Notes: a model not told the origin generated them from the letters alone. 11,625 bases of DNA from an uncultured Oceanospirillaceae bacterium (GCA_937974825.1 CALJVD010000228.1:1-11625); one strand, 5' to 3'. Positions 1-7,953 are shown, counted from the first letter of the stretch. Numbers and translations are program-made.

Positions 1-53
1 CCGCCGACCCTCTGCTTGTAAGGCAGATGCTCTCCCAGCTGAGCTAATCACCC
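1..53 (-). tRNA. tRNA-Val (anticodon TAC), 3' part missing
   Basis: Read on the minus strand from position 53, the sequence starts GGGTGATTAGCTCAG, the acceptor 5' strand and D arm of bacterial tRNA-Val. It continues through an anticodon arm with 5-bp stem TCTGC/GCAGA and loop CTTACAA, giving anticodon TAC (plus-strand gta at 18-20). The variable region and the 5' half of the T stem (GGCGG) run up to position 1. The T loop, the T stem 3' strand and the acceptor 3' strand lie outside the window, so the gene is cut by the window edge and is not a pseudogene by any sign seen. It would read GUN valine codons. Other tRNAs may follow downstream, which cannot be seen here. Confidence 0.95.
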
Positions 54-74
54 TTTGTCTCAAAACTGGTGCGC

Positions 75-102
75 ATTTTACTCAGCAGGGTTTATATGTC
101 AA
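75..102 (-). promoter_or_regulatory. Promoter of the tRNA-Val gene
   Basis: On the minus strand a perfect -35 TTGACA (97-102) is followed by a 16-bp spacer and a -10 TAAAAT (75-80, one mismatch to consensus). A GC-rich GCGC discriminator at 71-74 follows, and the tRNA 5' end is at 53. Upstream of the -35 (about 103-135) the DNA is very AT-rich and could act as an UP element. A strong core promoter with a GC-rich discriminator is the usual layout of stringently controlled stable-RNA promoters. That regulatory reading is inference from family knowledge. Confidence 0.8.
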
Positions 103-155
103 TGACTATTTTCATATTATTTATTATTTTTCAGTAACTTGTATTCTTTTTGTAC

Positions 156-200
156 AAAAACAGAGCTAAAGGTTAATTAATAGACAAAACTTTAGCTCTG
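156..200 (-). terminator. Intrinsic terminator of the RND efflux operon
   Basis: Perfect 11-bp inverted repeat: CAGAGCTAAAG at 161-171 and CTTTAGCTCTG at 190-200, with an 18-nt AT-rich loop. On the minus strand it is followed by five T residues (156-160). It starts 19 bp after the permease stop codon. The T tract lies on the minus-strand 3' side, so it ends the efflux operon ahead of the tRNA promoter. The large loop makes it somewhat weaker than a classic tetraloop terminator. Confidence 0.8.
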
Positions 201-219
201 GTGAGTTTGCCGTTACAAA

Positions 220-3200
220 CTATTCTGCTGAATTAATAGCTTTATGATCGGCTTTTAAGTGTCTTCTCTCGCCTAAAACTAACAAGCAAGGAGTAAGAAT
301 TAGGGTTAAAAAGGTAGCAAATGTTAATCCACCGGCAATAGCGGTTGATAGTTGAGTCCACCATTGTGATGACGGAGCACCAATACTGAACGACTGATTA
401 ATTAAGTCTATGTTCCACTGCATTACCATTGGTAACAGACCAATGACAGTCGTAATGGCGGTTAGCATGACCGGACGGAAGCGTTGAGCGCAAGTGCGAA
501 GGGCTGCCTCTATTGGTTCAAAGCCTTTAATAATTAGCGTGTTATAGGTATCAATCAAAATAATATTATTGTTAACAACAATACCCGCTAACGAAATAAC
601 ACCAACACCACTCATTACGATGCCAAAGGGTTCACCACGTATCATTAGGCCAATAAGCACCCCAATAATCGAAAGTACAATGGCGCTCATGATTAAGAAT
701 GCTTGATAGAAACTATTAAACTGAGTAACCAGAATAACTGCCATCATAAATAGGGCGATACCAAAGGCTGCCGATAAGAAGCTTCCGGTTTCAGCCATCA
801 TTTCAAAGTCGCCTCTGAAGCGGGGCTCAACTCCGGCTTCACGCCAGTCTAACTCTTTGAGTTGTTCGGTTAATTCTTGAATTTTGGCGGTCGCGTTAAC
901 GCCCTCTGTAACGTTGGCAGTTAAGCGATAGCGGAATTTACCATCAAGACGTACGACATCACCACTGAGTGGGGTGGCATGCTGCTCTACGAAGTTGCTT
1001 AGTGGTATTAAGCCGTAATGCGTTTGCATGTTAACTTGAGTAAACTGATTAATATTTCGATCTTTCAGCGGGTAGCGTAGAACGATATCCAGCTCATCAT
1101 TGCCTTGATCGGGCTGGAATTCCCCCACTTTTTGACCACCCGTAATCATTCGAATAAGCGCACCTGTACTGGCGATATCTGTGCCATAACGGCTGGCTTC
1201 TTCACGGTTTACTTCAATTTGCCATTCAACACCTTCCAGTGGAAGGTCATCACGAATATCTTTAATTTCAGGGTCTGCTTCAAAGATCTCTTTGGTTTTT
1301 AGCAGCATCGGCTTAATAGCGTCGGCACTGTTACTGGTAAATTGCAGTTGAATATCTGCCCCTCCACCAGGACCGGCTTCTTTTTTCTGGGTTTCGATAA
1401 TAATGCCTGGAAGATCGGCAGTCCGCTCTTCGATTTCAGACAGAATATCTTTAAGTGGGCGGCGGTGTTTCCAGTTAACCAATTCAATTTGTATGCGACC
1501 AATGAGATCTGCAGCAGCGTCATTAGGTCCTTTGATAAAGCTAGAAGTATAGATGGATTTAATTTCATCCATATTGAAGATACGTTCTTCTACTTTTAAG
1601 ACTAATTGTTCACGCTCGGCAATAGATAAGTTTCCACGTGCTCGCACGTCAATCATGCCTACGTCAACATCTACATCTGGAAAGAACTCAACTCCGTTGC
1701 CTACCGCTCCATACAAAATAAAGGTCGCGACTAAGCCCGCAATAGTAACGCCTAACACTTGTAAGGGGCGTCGAATGGCTTTGTTAAGGATACGCAAGTA
1801 TAAGCCTGTAGCCCCCTTTAATTCTTGGAAACGGCCTTCTTCCGCAGCTTGTAAGCTAGCCAGCACTGAAGAGTCGTAACCGCGGCCACCCCAGAGTGAG
1901 CCAATGGTTGGGATAATGATTAAAGCCATCAATAAAGAAGACGACAATGTGTACAGCAACATTAACGGTAAGAATTTCATAAACTCACCGGTTGTTCCTG
2001 GCCAGAACAGTAATGGTAGGAATACTGCTAATGTGGTGGCCGTTGAAGAGATGACCGGCCATGCCATACGTTGCGCAGCCTCACGATAGGCTTGCAGTTT
2101 ATCGGCCCCTTCCGTTAAGCGACGATCGGCGTATTCAGTCACAACGATAGCGCCATCGACCAGCATCCCAACCGATAAAATTAACGCAAATAGCACCACC
2201 ATGTTCATGGTGTAGCCATTGAAGTTTAATAAAATAATCGACAGTAAGAAGGCGCCAGGAATAGCAATGCCCACGAGAAAGGCTGAACGAATTCCTAGGC
2301 TGCCTAAGATAATAATCATCACCAGTAATGTGGCGATTATTACGTTGTTAAATAAGTCGTGCAGGAGCTCTTTAATAGACTCCGACTCATCTTGGGCAAT
2401 ACCAACTTCAATACCTTCAGGCCAGTAGGGTTTGACTTGCTCAATGAGCTCTTTTACGTCATCGAGTGTTTCAATTATGTTGGAGCCAATACGTTTTTTA
2501 ATCTCAAGGGTTACGGCAGGCTTGCCGTTCATGCGGGCGCTGTTTTGACGGTCTTTGTAAGCAAAGCGACCGACGGCAACGTCTTTAAAAAGAACCACCT
2601 CTTTGCCATCTACTTTAACCGGTAGGTTGAGTAGGTCATCGATGTCTTTGATGAGTCCTGGAATCTTTACGTCAAAGTGACCAGCGCCTGAGTCTAAGGC
2701 TTCACTGGCGACTAATTTATTGTTGTTGCCTAACAAATTGCCTAAATCTTCAAATGAGATTCCATAGCTGTCCATGTTAGTAGGGTCAACAATGATTTCG
2801 GCGACTTCTTCTCGTTTCCCTTTAATATCGGCTTCTAGTACACCGGGAAGGGCTTCAATTCTGTCTTGTAGGTCATCGGCTACGGCATACAGAATAGATT
2901 CTTCTATATCACCTGATAAAGTCACTAGCATGACAGGGAAGAGGGCAACGTTAATTTCTTTAACGCGTGGCTCGTTAGAGTCATCAGGTAGGTCAGATTT
3001 AGCATCATCTACTTTTTGTCTAACATCGAGCAGTGCTTGGTCGATATCTATGTCTGTATAAAACTCAAGCATGATCGACAAGTGGCTAGTGGTAGCAGTT
3101 GAAACCATTTCTTTTAAGCCGTCGATACCACGGAGCTCTTTCTCTAACGGCTTAAAAATAAGGGTGTCGGCATCTTCTGCAGAAATACCATCATGCACTA

Positions 3201-3348
3201 CTGAAACATAAACAAAGGGCACAGTTACATCAGGAGAGCTTTCTTTAGGAATGCTAATTAAGGTAGAAAAACCAATCAGCATAAATAAAGTAAATAGCAT
3301 CAATACCGTGCGGCGACGGTTCAAAGAAGCGTCAATTAAGCTATTCAT
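220..3348 (-). CDS. RND efflux transporter permease (AcrB/HAE1-like, inner membrane)
   Basis: A 1042-aa protein with the usual RND layout and length. TM1 is at about residues 14-33, a large periplasmic porter loop follows, then a TM2-6 block (about 330-485), TM7 (about 531-550), a second periplasmic loop and TM8-12 (about 853-1025). Family knowledge: such pumps are proton-driven antiporters that pass substrates through an adaptor to an outer-membrane channel. TM4 reads GMLVDGAIVV, giving Asp398 followed by Gly399 where AcrB has Asp407-Asp408. TM10 reads GIVVNNNIIL, with Asn926 at the AcrB Lys940 position (alignment by eye). The start ATG lies 3 bp after the adaptor stop, with GGCGGAA at an SD-like distance inside the adaptor's 3' end, so the two are co-transcribed and probably co-translated. 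The substrate cannot be inferred, and no TolC-like gene is in view. Membership of RND is certain; the HAE1 subgroup assignment is less so. Confidence 0.95.
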   Translation of the reverse strand: MNSLIDASLNRRRTVLMLFTLFMLIGFSTLISIPKESSPDVTVPFVYVSVVHDGISAEDADTLIFKPLEKELRGIDGLKEMVSTATTSHLSIMLEFYTDIDIDQALLDVRQKVDDAKSDLPDDSNEPRVKEINVALFPVMLVTLSGDIEESILYAVADDLQDRIEALPGVLEADIKGKREEVAEIIVDPTNMDSYGISFEDLGNLLGNNNKLVASEALDSGAGHFDVKIPGLIKDIDDLLNLPVKVDGKEVVLFKDVAVGRFAYKDRQNSARMNGKPAVTLEIKKRIGSNIIETLDDVKELIEQVKPYWPEGIEVGIAQDESESIKELLHDLFNNVIIATLLVMIIILGSLGIRSAFLVGIAIPGAFLLSIILLNFNGYTMNMVVLFALILSVGMLVDGAIVVTEYADRRLTEGADKLQAYREAAQRMAWPVISSTATTLAVFLPLLFWPGTTGEFMKFLPLMLLYTLSSSLLMALIIIPTIGSLWGGRGYDSSVLASLQAAEEGRFQELKGATGLYLRILNKAIRRPLQVLGVTIAGLVATFILYGAVGNGVEFFPDVDVDVGMIDVRARGNLSIAEREQLVLKVEERIFNMDEIKSIYTSSFIKGPNDAAADLIGRIQIELVNWKHRRPLKDILSEIEERTADLPGIIIETQKKEAGPGGGADIQLQFTSNSADAIKPMLLKTKEIFEADPEIKDIRDDLPLEGVEWQIEVNREEASRYGTDIASTGALIRMITGGQKVGEFQPDQGNDELDIVLRYPLKDRNINQFTQVNMQTHYGLIPLSNFVEQHATPLSGDVVRLDGKFRYRLTANVTEGVNATAKIQELTEQLKELDWREAGVEPRFRGDFEMMAETGSFLSAAFGIALFMMAVILVTQFNSFYQAFLIMSAIVLSIIGVLIGLMIRGEPFGIVMSGVGVISLAGIVVNNNIILIDTYNTLIIKGFEPIEAALRTCAQRFRPVMLTAITTVIGLLPMVMQWNIDLINQSFSIGAPSSQWWTQLSTAIAGGLTFATFLTLILTPCLLVLGERRHLKADHKAINSAE

Positions 3349-3351
3349 ACT

Positions 3352-4473
3352 TTATTCCGCCGTTAACGAATTATTTTTAAGTTGATTTTTAGAAGGTTCT
3401 TGTTTGTTTGTGTATACAGGCTCTACTTTCTGACCAAATTCAACAAACCCTTGGCCAGTCACAATTATACTGGTGCCATCTTCAGGGCCATAAAGCCAAA
3501 TACCGGTATCATCAGCCTTTAAAAGATTTACCGGAATAAAGTACACCTTGTTGTCTTCATCTATGCCTTTTAGCCCCAGTTTTCCATCATTACTCATAAC
3601 CAATAATGCCGGAGAAAGGTGGTAAGCATGAATAGCCGGTTGTGGAACATGAATGCGCGCGGTCATGCCGCTGGCCAATTTTAGGTTTTTGTCGGTAGCT
3701 TCCATTTCAACGGCAAAAGTGCGGCTTTGCGGGTTGGCATCAGACGCTATAAAGCGAATTTTACCGTTAATTTTTTCGCCATTAATTAAAGTAGCCCAAG
3801 CGCTGTCACCAATATTGATATCACTGGCTTCGCGCTCTGATACCTGACCTTTTACTAACCAGGGTGAGGTATCAAGAATAACAGCAACCGCTGTATGCTC
3901 ACCGATGAAATCACCGACTTCTACCATGCGCTGATCAACGATGCCGCTGAAAGGTGCACGGATTTTTGTGTTATCAAGATGAATCTTAGCTAGGGTGTAA
4001 TCGGCTTCGGCCATGGCAAGTAAAGTATCTGCTTGAATTTTTTGAGATTCATTCGAGAGACCTTTATCAGCCAATTCTTTCGCGCTTTTAGCTTCCATCT
4101 GGCGTTGCTTTAAATTCGCTTCAGCTTGTTTGACTCGAGCCGGAAGATCACGACTGTCAAGCTCTAAAATAATATCACCGGCTTTGACTTTACTGCCTTT
4201 AGGTTTGTGAATGGCTATCACTTTACCACTGATTTCAGTACGGATTTCTACACGGCGGTTGGCCGCGGTTGAACCCGAAAAGCTAACATTTCTTTGGATG
4301 AGATCCCCTGTTAAATGTTCAGCCTGTACCCGAATTAGGCCTGTATCTAATGTCAAAGGACGTGGATTATCAAAGCTATCATCTGAGCTAACAATGCCAA
4401 TAAGCATCCATAGAAGTAGACCGACGGCTAAGGCAATTGCTAACCAGTGACCTTGGTTTAATTGTATTTTCAT
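3352..4473 (-). CDS. RND efflux periplasmic adaptor (membrane fusion protein, HlyD/AcrA family)
   Basis: A 373-aa adaptor that would bridge the permease encoded next to it and an outer-membrane channel. The N-terminus has one hydrophobic segment (about 12-28) with no lipobox cysteine, so it is probably an uncleaved inner-membrane anchor. Two lipoyl half-motifs follow (about 73-107, with ISGKVIAIHKPKGSKVKAGD; and 170-202, with IRAPFSGIVD and VGDFIG), flanking an alpha-helical coiled-coil hairpin (about 108-168). A beta-barrel domain comes next (about 205-276, containing SRTFAVEME and LASGMTARIHV), then a polar C-terminal tail. It is first in a two-gene minus-strand operon with the permease 3 bp downstream. 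The ATG is kept because it places the anchor at the very N-terminus, although the Shine-Dalgarno sequence before it is weak. Confidence 0.93.
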   Translation of the reverse strand: MKIQLNQGHWLAIALAVGLLLWMLIGIVSSDDSFDNPRPLTLDTGLIRVQAEHLTGDLIQRNVSFSGSTAANRRVEIRTEISGKVIAIHKPKGSKVKAGDIILELDSRDLPARVKQAEANLKQRQMEAKSAKELADKGLSNESQKIQADTLLAMAEADYTLAKIHLDNTKIRAPFSGIVDQRMVEVGDFIGEHTAVAVILDTSPWLVKGQVSEREASDINIGDSAWATLINGEKINGKIRFIASDANPQSRTFAVEMEATDKNLKLASGMTARIHVPQPAIHAYHLSPALLVMSNDGKLGLKGIDEDNKVYFIPVNLLKADDTGIWLYGPEDGTSIIVTGQGFVEFGQKVEPVYTNKQEPSKNQLKNNSLTAE

Positions 4474-4493
4474 TATTGTTCAAACCCGAGGAG

Positions 4494-4549
4494 TAAAAAT
4501 GGTGCAAGTGTATCAGTGTCAACATTGTATTGTCAGTAGCCAATGTGAC
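4494..4549 (-). promoter_or_regulatory. Candidate promoter and operator of the RND operon
   Basis: On the minus strand a perfect -35 TTGACA (4517-4522) is followed, after 17 bp, by a poor -10 (TTTTTA, 4494-4499). A better isolated -10-like TACAAT lies at 4524-4529 but lacks a good -35. An imperfect inverted repeat, GTCAACATTG (4518-4527) and CAATGTGAC (4541-4549), 13 bp apart and with one bulged base, overlaps the -35. It could be a repressor site, for example for a TetR-type regulator encoded elsewhere; that part is inference. In the rest of the 4474-4696 gap no convincing plus-strand promoter for uup was found. TTATAA at 4605-4610 is the best -10-like element but has no matching -35. Confidence 0.35.
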
Positions 4550-4696
4550 GTAAACAGAGTGTTTTAAAAGCCTTAATTTTTCAATTTAACTATGTACGGT
4601 TTAGTTATAAGAAAATTGCTTTAGATAACGGCTTTGTTATGAGAACTGATGGCTAAAGGTTATACTGGTGTTTTTAGCAAAGAGAGAGTGAATAGA

Positions 4697-6595
4697 ATGG
4701 TACTGATAAGTCTTAAGCAAGCCGAGCTAGCTTTTGGCGATCATGTGTTGTTAGATAAAGTTGACCTAGACATCCGTAACGGCGAGCGTTTATGTGTGGT
4801 AGGGCGTAATGGGGCAGGTAAATCTACCTTGCTTAAAATACTGGCTGGTAACGTCTCTTTAGATGACGGTAGAGTTGAGTATTCCGACACTTTACGCGTT
4901 TCAAGTTTACAACAAGAACTACCAAAAGCAGTGGACAGCACTGTTTACAACGTAGTCGCAGATGGCTTTGGGGATATAGGGCAATACATTAGTCAGTATC
5001 ATGCAGAAATTGCAAAAGGTGATGCGGTTAATTTAAACAAGCTTGAACAATTGCAGGCGAAAATTGAAACCGCCGACGGCTGGCGTTTACAGCAGCGTGT
5101 GGACGCAATAATTCAACGATTAAACCTCCCCGCCGATGAAAATTTTGCTTCACTGTCAGGCGGTTGGCAACGACGTGTTATGTTGGCCAAAGCATTAGTG
5201 GTTGAGCCTGATGTGCTTATTTTGGATGAGCCAACTAACCATATGGATATAGCCACCATTGAATGGTTAGAAGAACAATTAAAACAATATAACGGTTGCT
5301 TAGTGTTTATTAGTCACGACCGTGCCTTTGTTCAAGCGCTTAGTACTCGTATTGTCGAGCTTGATCGTGGCTATGCATATAGTTGGGACGGTGATTACAA
5401 CAGCTTTATTGAGTATAGAGACAAGCGTTTAGAAGACGAGGCAACACAAAATGCATTGTTTGATAAGCGTTTAGCCGAAGAAGAAAAGTGGATACGTAAG
5501 GGTGTTCAGGCGCGCCGTACTCGTAACCAAGGGCGAGTGCAACAGCTTAGAGAAATGCGTAAAGAGCGTCGAGATCGCCGCGAGTTGCAGGGCAGCGCTA
5601 ATATTAGTCTTAACGCCACAGACAGCTCAGGGAAACAGGTCTTTGAGTTAAAAGACGTTACCTTTGCTTGGGGAGAAAAAGTTCAAGTTAATAACTTCTC
5701 AACACTGGTTATGCGTGGTGACCGTATCGGGTTAGTGGGGCCTAATGGCGTCGGTAAAAGTACCTTGCTAAAACTGCTGCTAGGTAAGCTAGAACCTCAA
5801 TCCGGCACAATTCGAACGGGTACGAAATTAGAAGTTGCTTATTTTGACCAAACCCGTGAATTACTTGATGAAGAAAAATCCATTGCTGAAAACGTAGGCG
5901 ATGGAAAAGACATGGTCGAAGTGAATGGGCAAAGTCGTCATATTATTGGGTATTTAGGCGATTTTCTGTTTGCTCCAGAACGTGCACGTACTCCAGTAAA
6001 AGCATTATCTGGCGGTGAGCGTAACCGTGTAATGTTGGCTAAGCTGTTTTTAAAACCTTGTAACTTACTGGTAATGGACGAGCCGACCAACGATTTAGAC
6101 GTAGAAACACTCGAGCTGCTTGAAGAACGTTTATTAGAGTATAACGGTACCTTATTGCTTGTTAGTCATGACCGTTCTTTTTTAGATAACGTGGTGACTC
6201 AATTGTGGGTGTTTAGTGAAGGTGGTCATATCGATGAGCAAATCGGAGGATACACCGAATGGCAAGAGCGTAAACAAGCACTGGCTGCCAAACAGCCTGC
6301 GCCTAAAGAAGAAGTTACCGCTAAGCCGGCACCTAAGGTAGCAGTAGAGCAACCTAAAGCAGCCCCCGCAAAAAAACTGTCTTATAAACTACAGCGTGAG
6401 CTTGATATGTTGCCAGAAAAAATTGCAGCAGCAGAAGAAGCTCGTGATAAATTATTAGCCATCACTTCCGATGCAGACTTCTATAGTGGCGATGCAGAAG
6501 AGGTTCAGGCTTCTTTGCAGGCCTTAACAGAAGCTGAAGAAAGATTGAATGCACTTGAAGAGCGTTGGTTAGAACTTGAGGAAATGAACTCATGA
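4697..6595 (+). CDS. uup: ABC-F family ATPase Uup
   Basis: A soluble tandem ABC ATPase of 632 aa without membrane segments, close to E. coli Uup in order and length. The first domain has Walker A GRNGAGKST (36-44), signature LSGGW (153-157) and Walker B LILDEPTNH with Asp177-Glu178. An ABC-F interdomain linker rich in Arg/Lys follows (about 270-305). The second domain has Walker A GPNGVGKST (348-356), signature LSGGE (437-441) and Walker B with Asp461 in MDEPTND. A Lys/Ala/Pro-rich stretch then leads into a C-terminal coiled coil (about 565-632), typical of Uup. Family knowledge: ABC-F proteins act on ribosomes, and Uup is linked to ribosome function and to transposon precise excision and branched DNA. 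The chosen ATG is preceded by GAGAG 8 nt upstream and gives MVLISLKQAEL, matching Uup N-termini. An in-frame ATG at 4649 would add 16 residues lacking family similarity. The gene overlaps the next by 4 bp. Confidence 0.93.
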   Translation: MVLISLKQAELAFGDHVLLDKVDLDIRNGERLCVVGRNGAGKSTLLKILAGNVSLDDGRVEYSDTLRVSSLQQELPKAVDSTVYNVVADGFGDIGQYISQYHAEIAKGDAVNLNKLEQLQAKIETADGWRLQQRVDAIIQRLNLPADENFASLSGGWQRRVMLAKALVVEPDVLILDEPTNHMDIATIEWLEEQLKQYNGCLVFISHDRAFVQALSTRIVELDRGYAYSWDGDYNSFIEYRDKRLEDEATQNALFDKRLAEEEKWIRKGVQARRTRNQGRVQQLREMRKERRDRRELQGSANISLNATDSSGKQVFELKDVTFAWGEKVQVNNFSTLVMRGDRIGLVGPNGVGKSTLLKLLLGKLEPQSGTIRTGTKLEVAYFDQTRELLDEEKSIAENVGDGKDMVEVNGQSRHIIGYLGDFLFAPERARTPVKALSGGERNRVMLAKLFLKPCNLLVMDEPTNDLDVETLELLEERLLEYNGTLLLVSHDRSFLDNVVTQLWVFSEGGHIDEQIGGYTEWQERKQALAAKQPAPKEEVTAKPAPKVAVEQPKAAPAKKLSYKLQRELDMLPEKIAAAEEARDKLLAITSDADFYSGDAEEVQASLQALTEAEERLNALEERWLELEEMNS

Positions 6596-7065
6596 TTTGG
6601 GTGGCAGTGTTCGGAATTATGGCGATATTGGGCTCAGTCTTTATGCTGAAGCCTAGTCGTAGGGACGCACGTTTAGCAACATTACGCTTTGAAGCGGCAC
6701 GGCAAGGGTTGCAGTTAAAACAATATACTTGGGAGCCAGACTCAAAGAAAACCGGCGTATACGATAAAATTATGGCAACCAGTTATACCTTCTTGCGCCC
6801 AGCCGCAACTAAGCAAGGGGAGCTCTTGTTCTCTATCGTAGGGCAAAAAGGGTGGGGTGGCGAAGGGCTGCCTGAAGGCTATAGTTGGCATAAAGAAGGC
6901 TCTACTAAAGATGCAGAACTTTTTAGCAACCTGTTACCCCAGTTACAAGATGACTTGCTAGTGTTAGAGGTTTGGGAGAACAAAGCGATGCTGATGGCGA
7001 AAGAAAATGAAACCGCCAGTGCACAAGCGTATCAACATTTCTTGGAAAGCTTTTTGAAAAAGTAA
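6592..7065 (+). CDS. Single-span membrane protein of unknown function, coupled to uup
   Basis: A 157-aa protein that I do not recognise. Residues 1-19 form one hydrophobic segment, followed at once by a basic stretch (KPSRRDAR). By the positive-inside rule the remaining roughly 135 residues should face the cytoplasm. The soluble part contains aromatic and Gly-rich patches (TSYTFLRP, GQKGWGGEGLPEGYSWHKEGST) and an amphipathic C-terminal region ending in FLKK. No catalytic motif is evident. The ATG overlaps the uup stop as ATGA, with GAGGAA 8 nt upstream inside uup, so translational coupling is likely and the start is well supported. It is followed within 10 bp by a strong terminator, making it the last gene of the operon. 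Similar short proteins are sometimes labelled YajC-like, but I see no YajC-specific feature and do not adopt that name. Confidence 0.85.
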   Translation: MIWVAVFGIMAILGSVFMLKPSRRDARLATLRFEAARQGLQLKQYTWEPDSKKTGVYDKIMATSYTFLRPAATKQGELLFSIVGQKGWGGEGLPEGYSWHKEGSTKDAELFSNLLPQLQDDLLVLEVWENKAMLMAKENETASAQAYQHFLESFLKK

Positions 7066-7074
7066 TCCACAAAC

Positions 7075-7105
7075 AAAAAGAGCAGACTCAGTCTGCTCTT
7101 TTTTT
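7075..7105. terminator. Bidirectional intrinsic terminator between convergent genes
   Basis: Core arms GAGCAGAC (7080-7087) and GTCTGCTC (7091-7098) enclose a 3-nt TCA loop. The stem extends outward by A:T pairs (A tract 7075-7079, T tract 7099-7105). It has a run of seven T on the plus side and five T on the minus side, so it can end both the uup transcript and the convergent minus-strand gene, whose stop codon is 17 bp away. Confidence 0.92.
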
Positions 7106-7121
7106 ATCTCTTCAAATAAAC

Positions 7122-7907
7122 TTATAACAGTTCTTCTAATTCTTTTAAGTGTCCGACGATGCGGTCATTGTAACTTACTACTAAAAACACAACGGTGTTC
7201 TCGTTAAAGTTTCTAATACGCTTTTCAATGAACTGCCATTTGCTTTGAATATTACCTAATAAAGCATCGGTTTTAGGAGAGCTTGCAGTCTTAGTGAGCT
7301 CATCAAGTTTTACTTGAAAGGTGTCAGCCATTTCAACCAGCTTAGATTCGCCAAGACCGGCATACACATGACCAAGGTTGGTGGTTGCACGAATAGCGTA
7401 CTCTTGGGTCATCTCTTCCATTACTAGAGCCAGTAAGCGAGCCTGTTGAACCTGTTTGTTGACCGTGATGCCACTTTTTTCTTGCAGTTGCGCGTAAGCA
7501 TCAGTGAGTTGGCTAACAATGGTATTGTTAGTTCTAGACATATCGTCAACACGAGCCAGTTCAGGGAAACCTTTATCTGTAATGTCCGAGCGATTGATTT
7601 CCATTAGCTCTTTAAATTCGGCCCAGTTTTTCTTAACCGAATCTATTTCGTCTGTCATATCGTTGTTGCTGGCTAAGCTTTGCGCGCTTTCGAGGGCGGT
7701 ATCAAATGCTTCAATACTTTGTGCAATCAAGAGTTCGTATTTGGAGTCAGCATCTAAACCAGAAAACATATGATAGTTGGTAACAGCGTTGGTACTGGCT
7801 AAACGCATGGAGTGAATGTTTTCTAATAGTTGCTGAGGAGTGGCATGCACCAGAGCACTAGAGAATATGAAAGTAAGGCTTAATAGTAAACGTATCAACA
7901 TAGGCAT
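7122..7907 (-). CDS. Secreted all-helical protein of unknown function with an internal duplication
   Basis: A 261-aa protein that I do not recognise at family level. Residues 1-22 form a clear Sec signal peptide (basic start, hydrophobic core, cleavage likely after ALVHA), so it is probably periplasmic. The mature part is predicted all-helical, without cysteines or enzyme motifs, and resembles the four-helix-bundle sensor domains of PilJ/NarX-type proteins in general character only. The two halves share a pattern: Phe68 then Trp95, and Phe197 then Trp224, both 27 residues apart, with Leu four residues after each Phe and a hydrophobic four residues before each Trp. The start ATG at 7907 has AAGAAGA 3 nt upstream. 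An in-frame ATG at 7901 has better SD spacing (9 nt) and would give 259 aa with the same signal peptide. It lies divergent from fadBA and convergent with the uup operon. Confidence 0.85.
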   Translation of the reverse strand: MPMLIRLLLSLTFIFSSALVHATPQQLLENIHSMRLASTNAVTNYHMFSGLDADSKYELLIAQSIEAFDTALESAQSLASNNDMTDEIDSVKKNWAEFKELMEINRSDITDKGFPELARVDDMSRTNNTIVSQLTDAYAQLQEKSGITVNKQVQQARLLALVMEEMTQEYAIRATTNLGHVYAGLGESKLVEMADTFQVKLDELTKTASSPKTDALLGNIQSKWQFIEKRIRNFNENTVVFLVVSYNDRIVGHLKELEELL

Positions 7908-7953
7908 TAATCTTCTTATTTTCAGTTGTTAGACGAGTTAGCCTAAGGCTACT

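Noticed and set aside
1105..3061. Several plus-strand open frames of 60-110 codons inside the permease gene
   Set aside because: They lie antisense to a clear RND coding sequence, have no plausible SD or domain, and have compositions expected from the opposite strand of a membrane-protein gene.
7939..7951. Hairpin TAGCC-TAA-GGCTA in the leader of the secreted protein gene as an attenuator
   Set aside because: It is a 5-bp stem with no T tract and no leader peptide. It is too small to support a regulatory claim.
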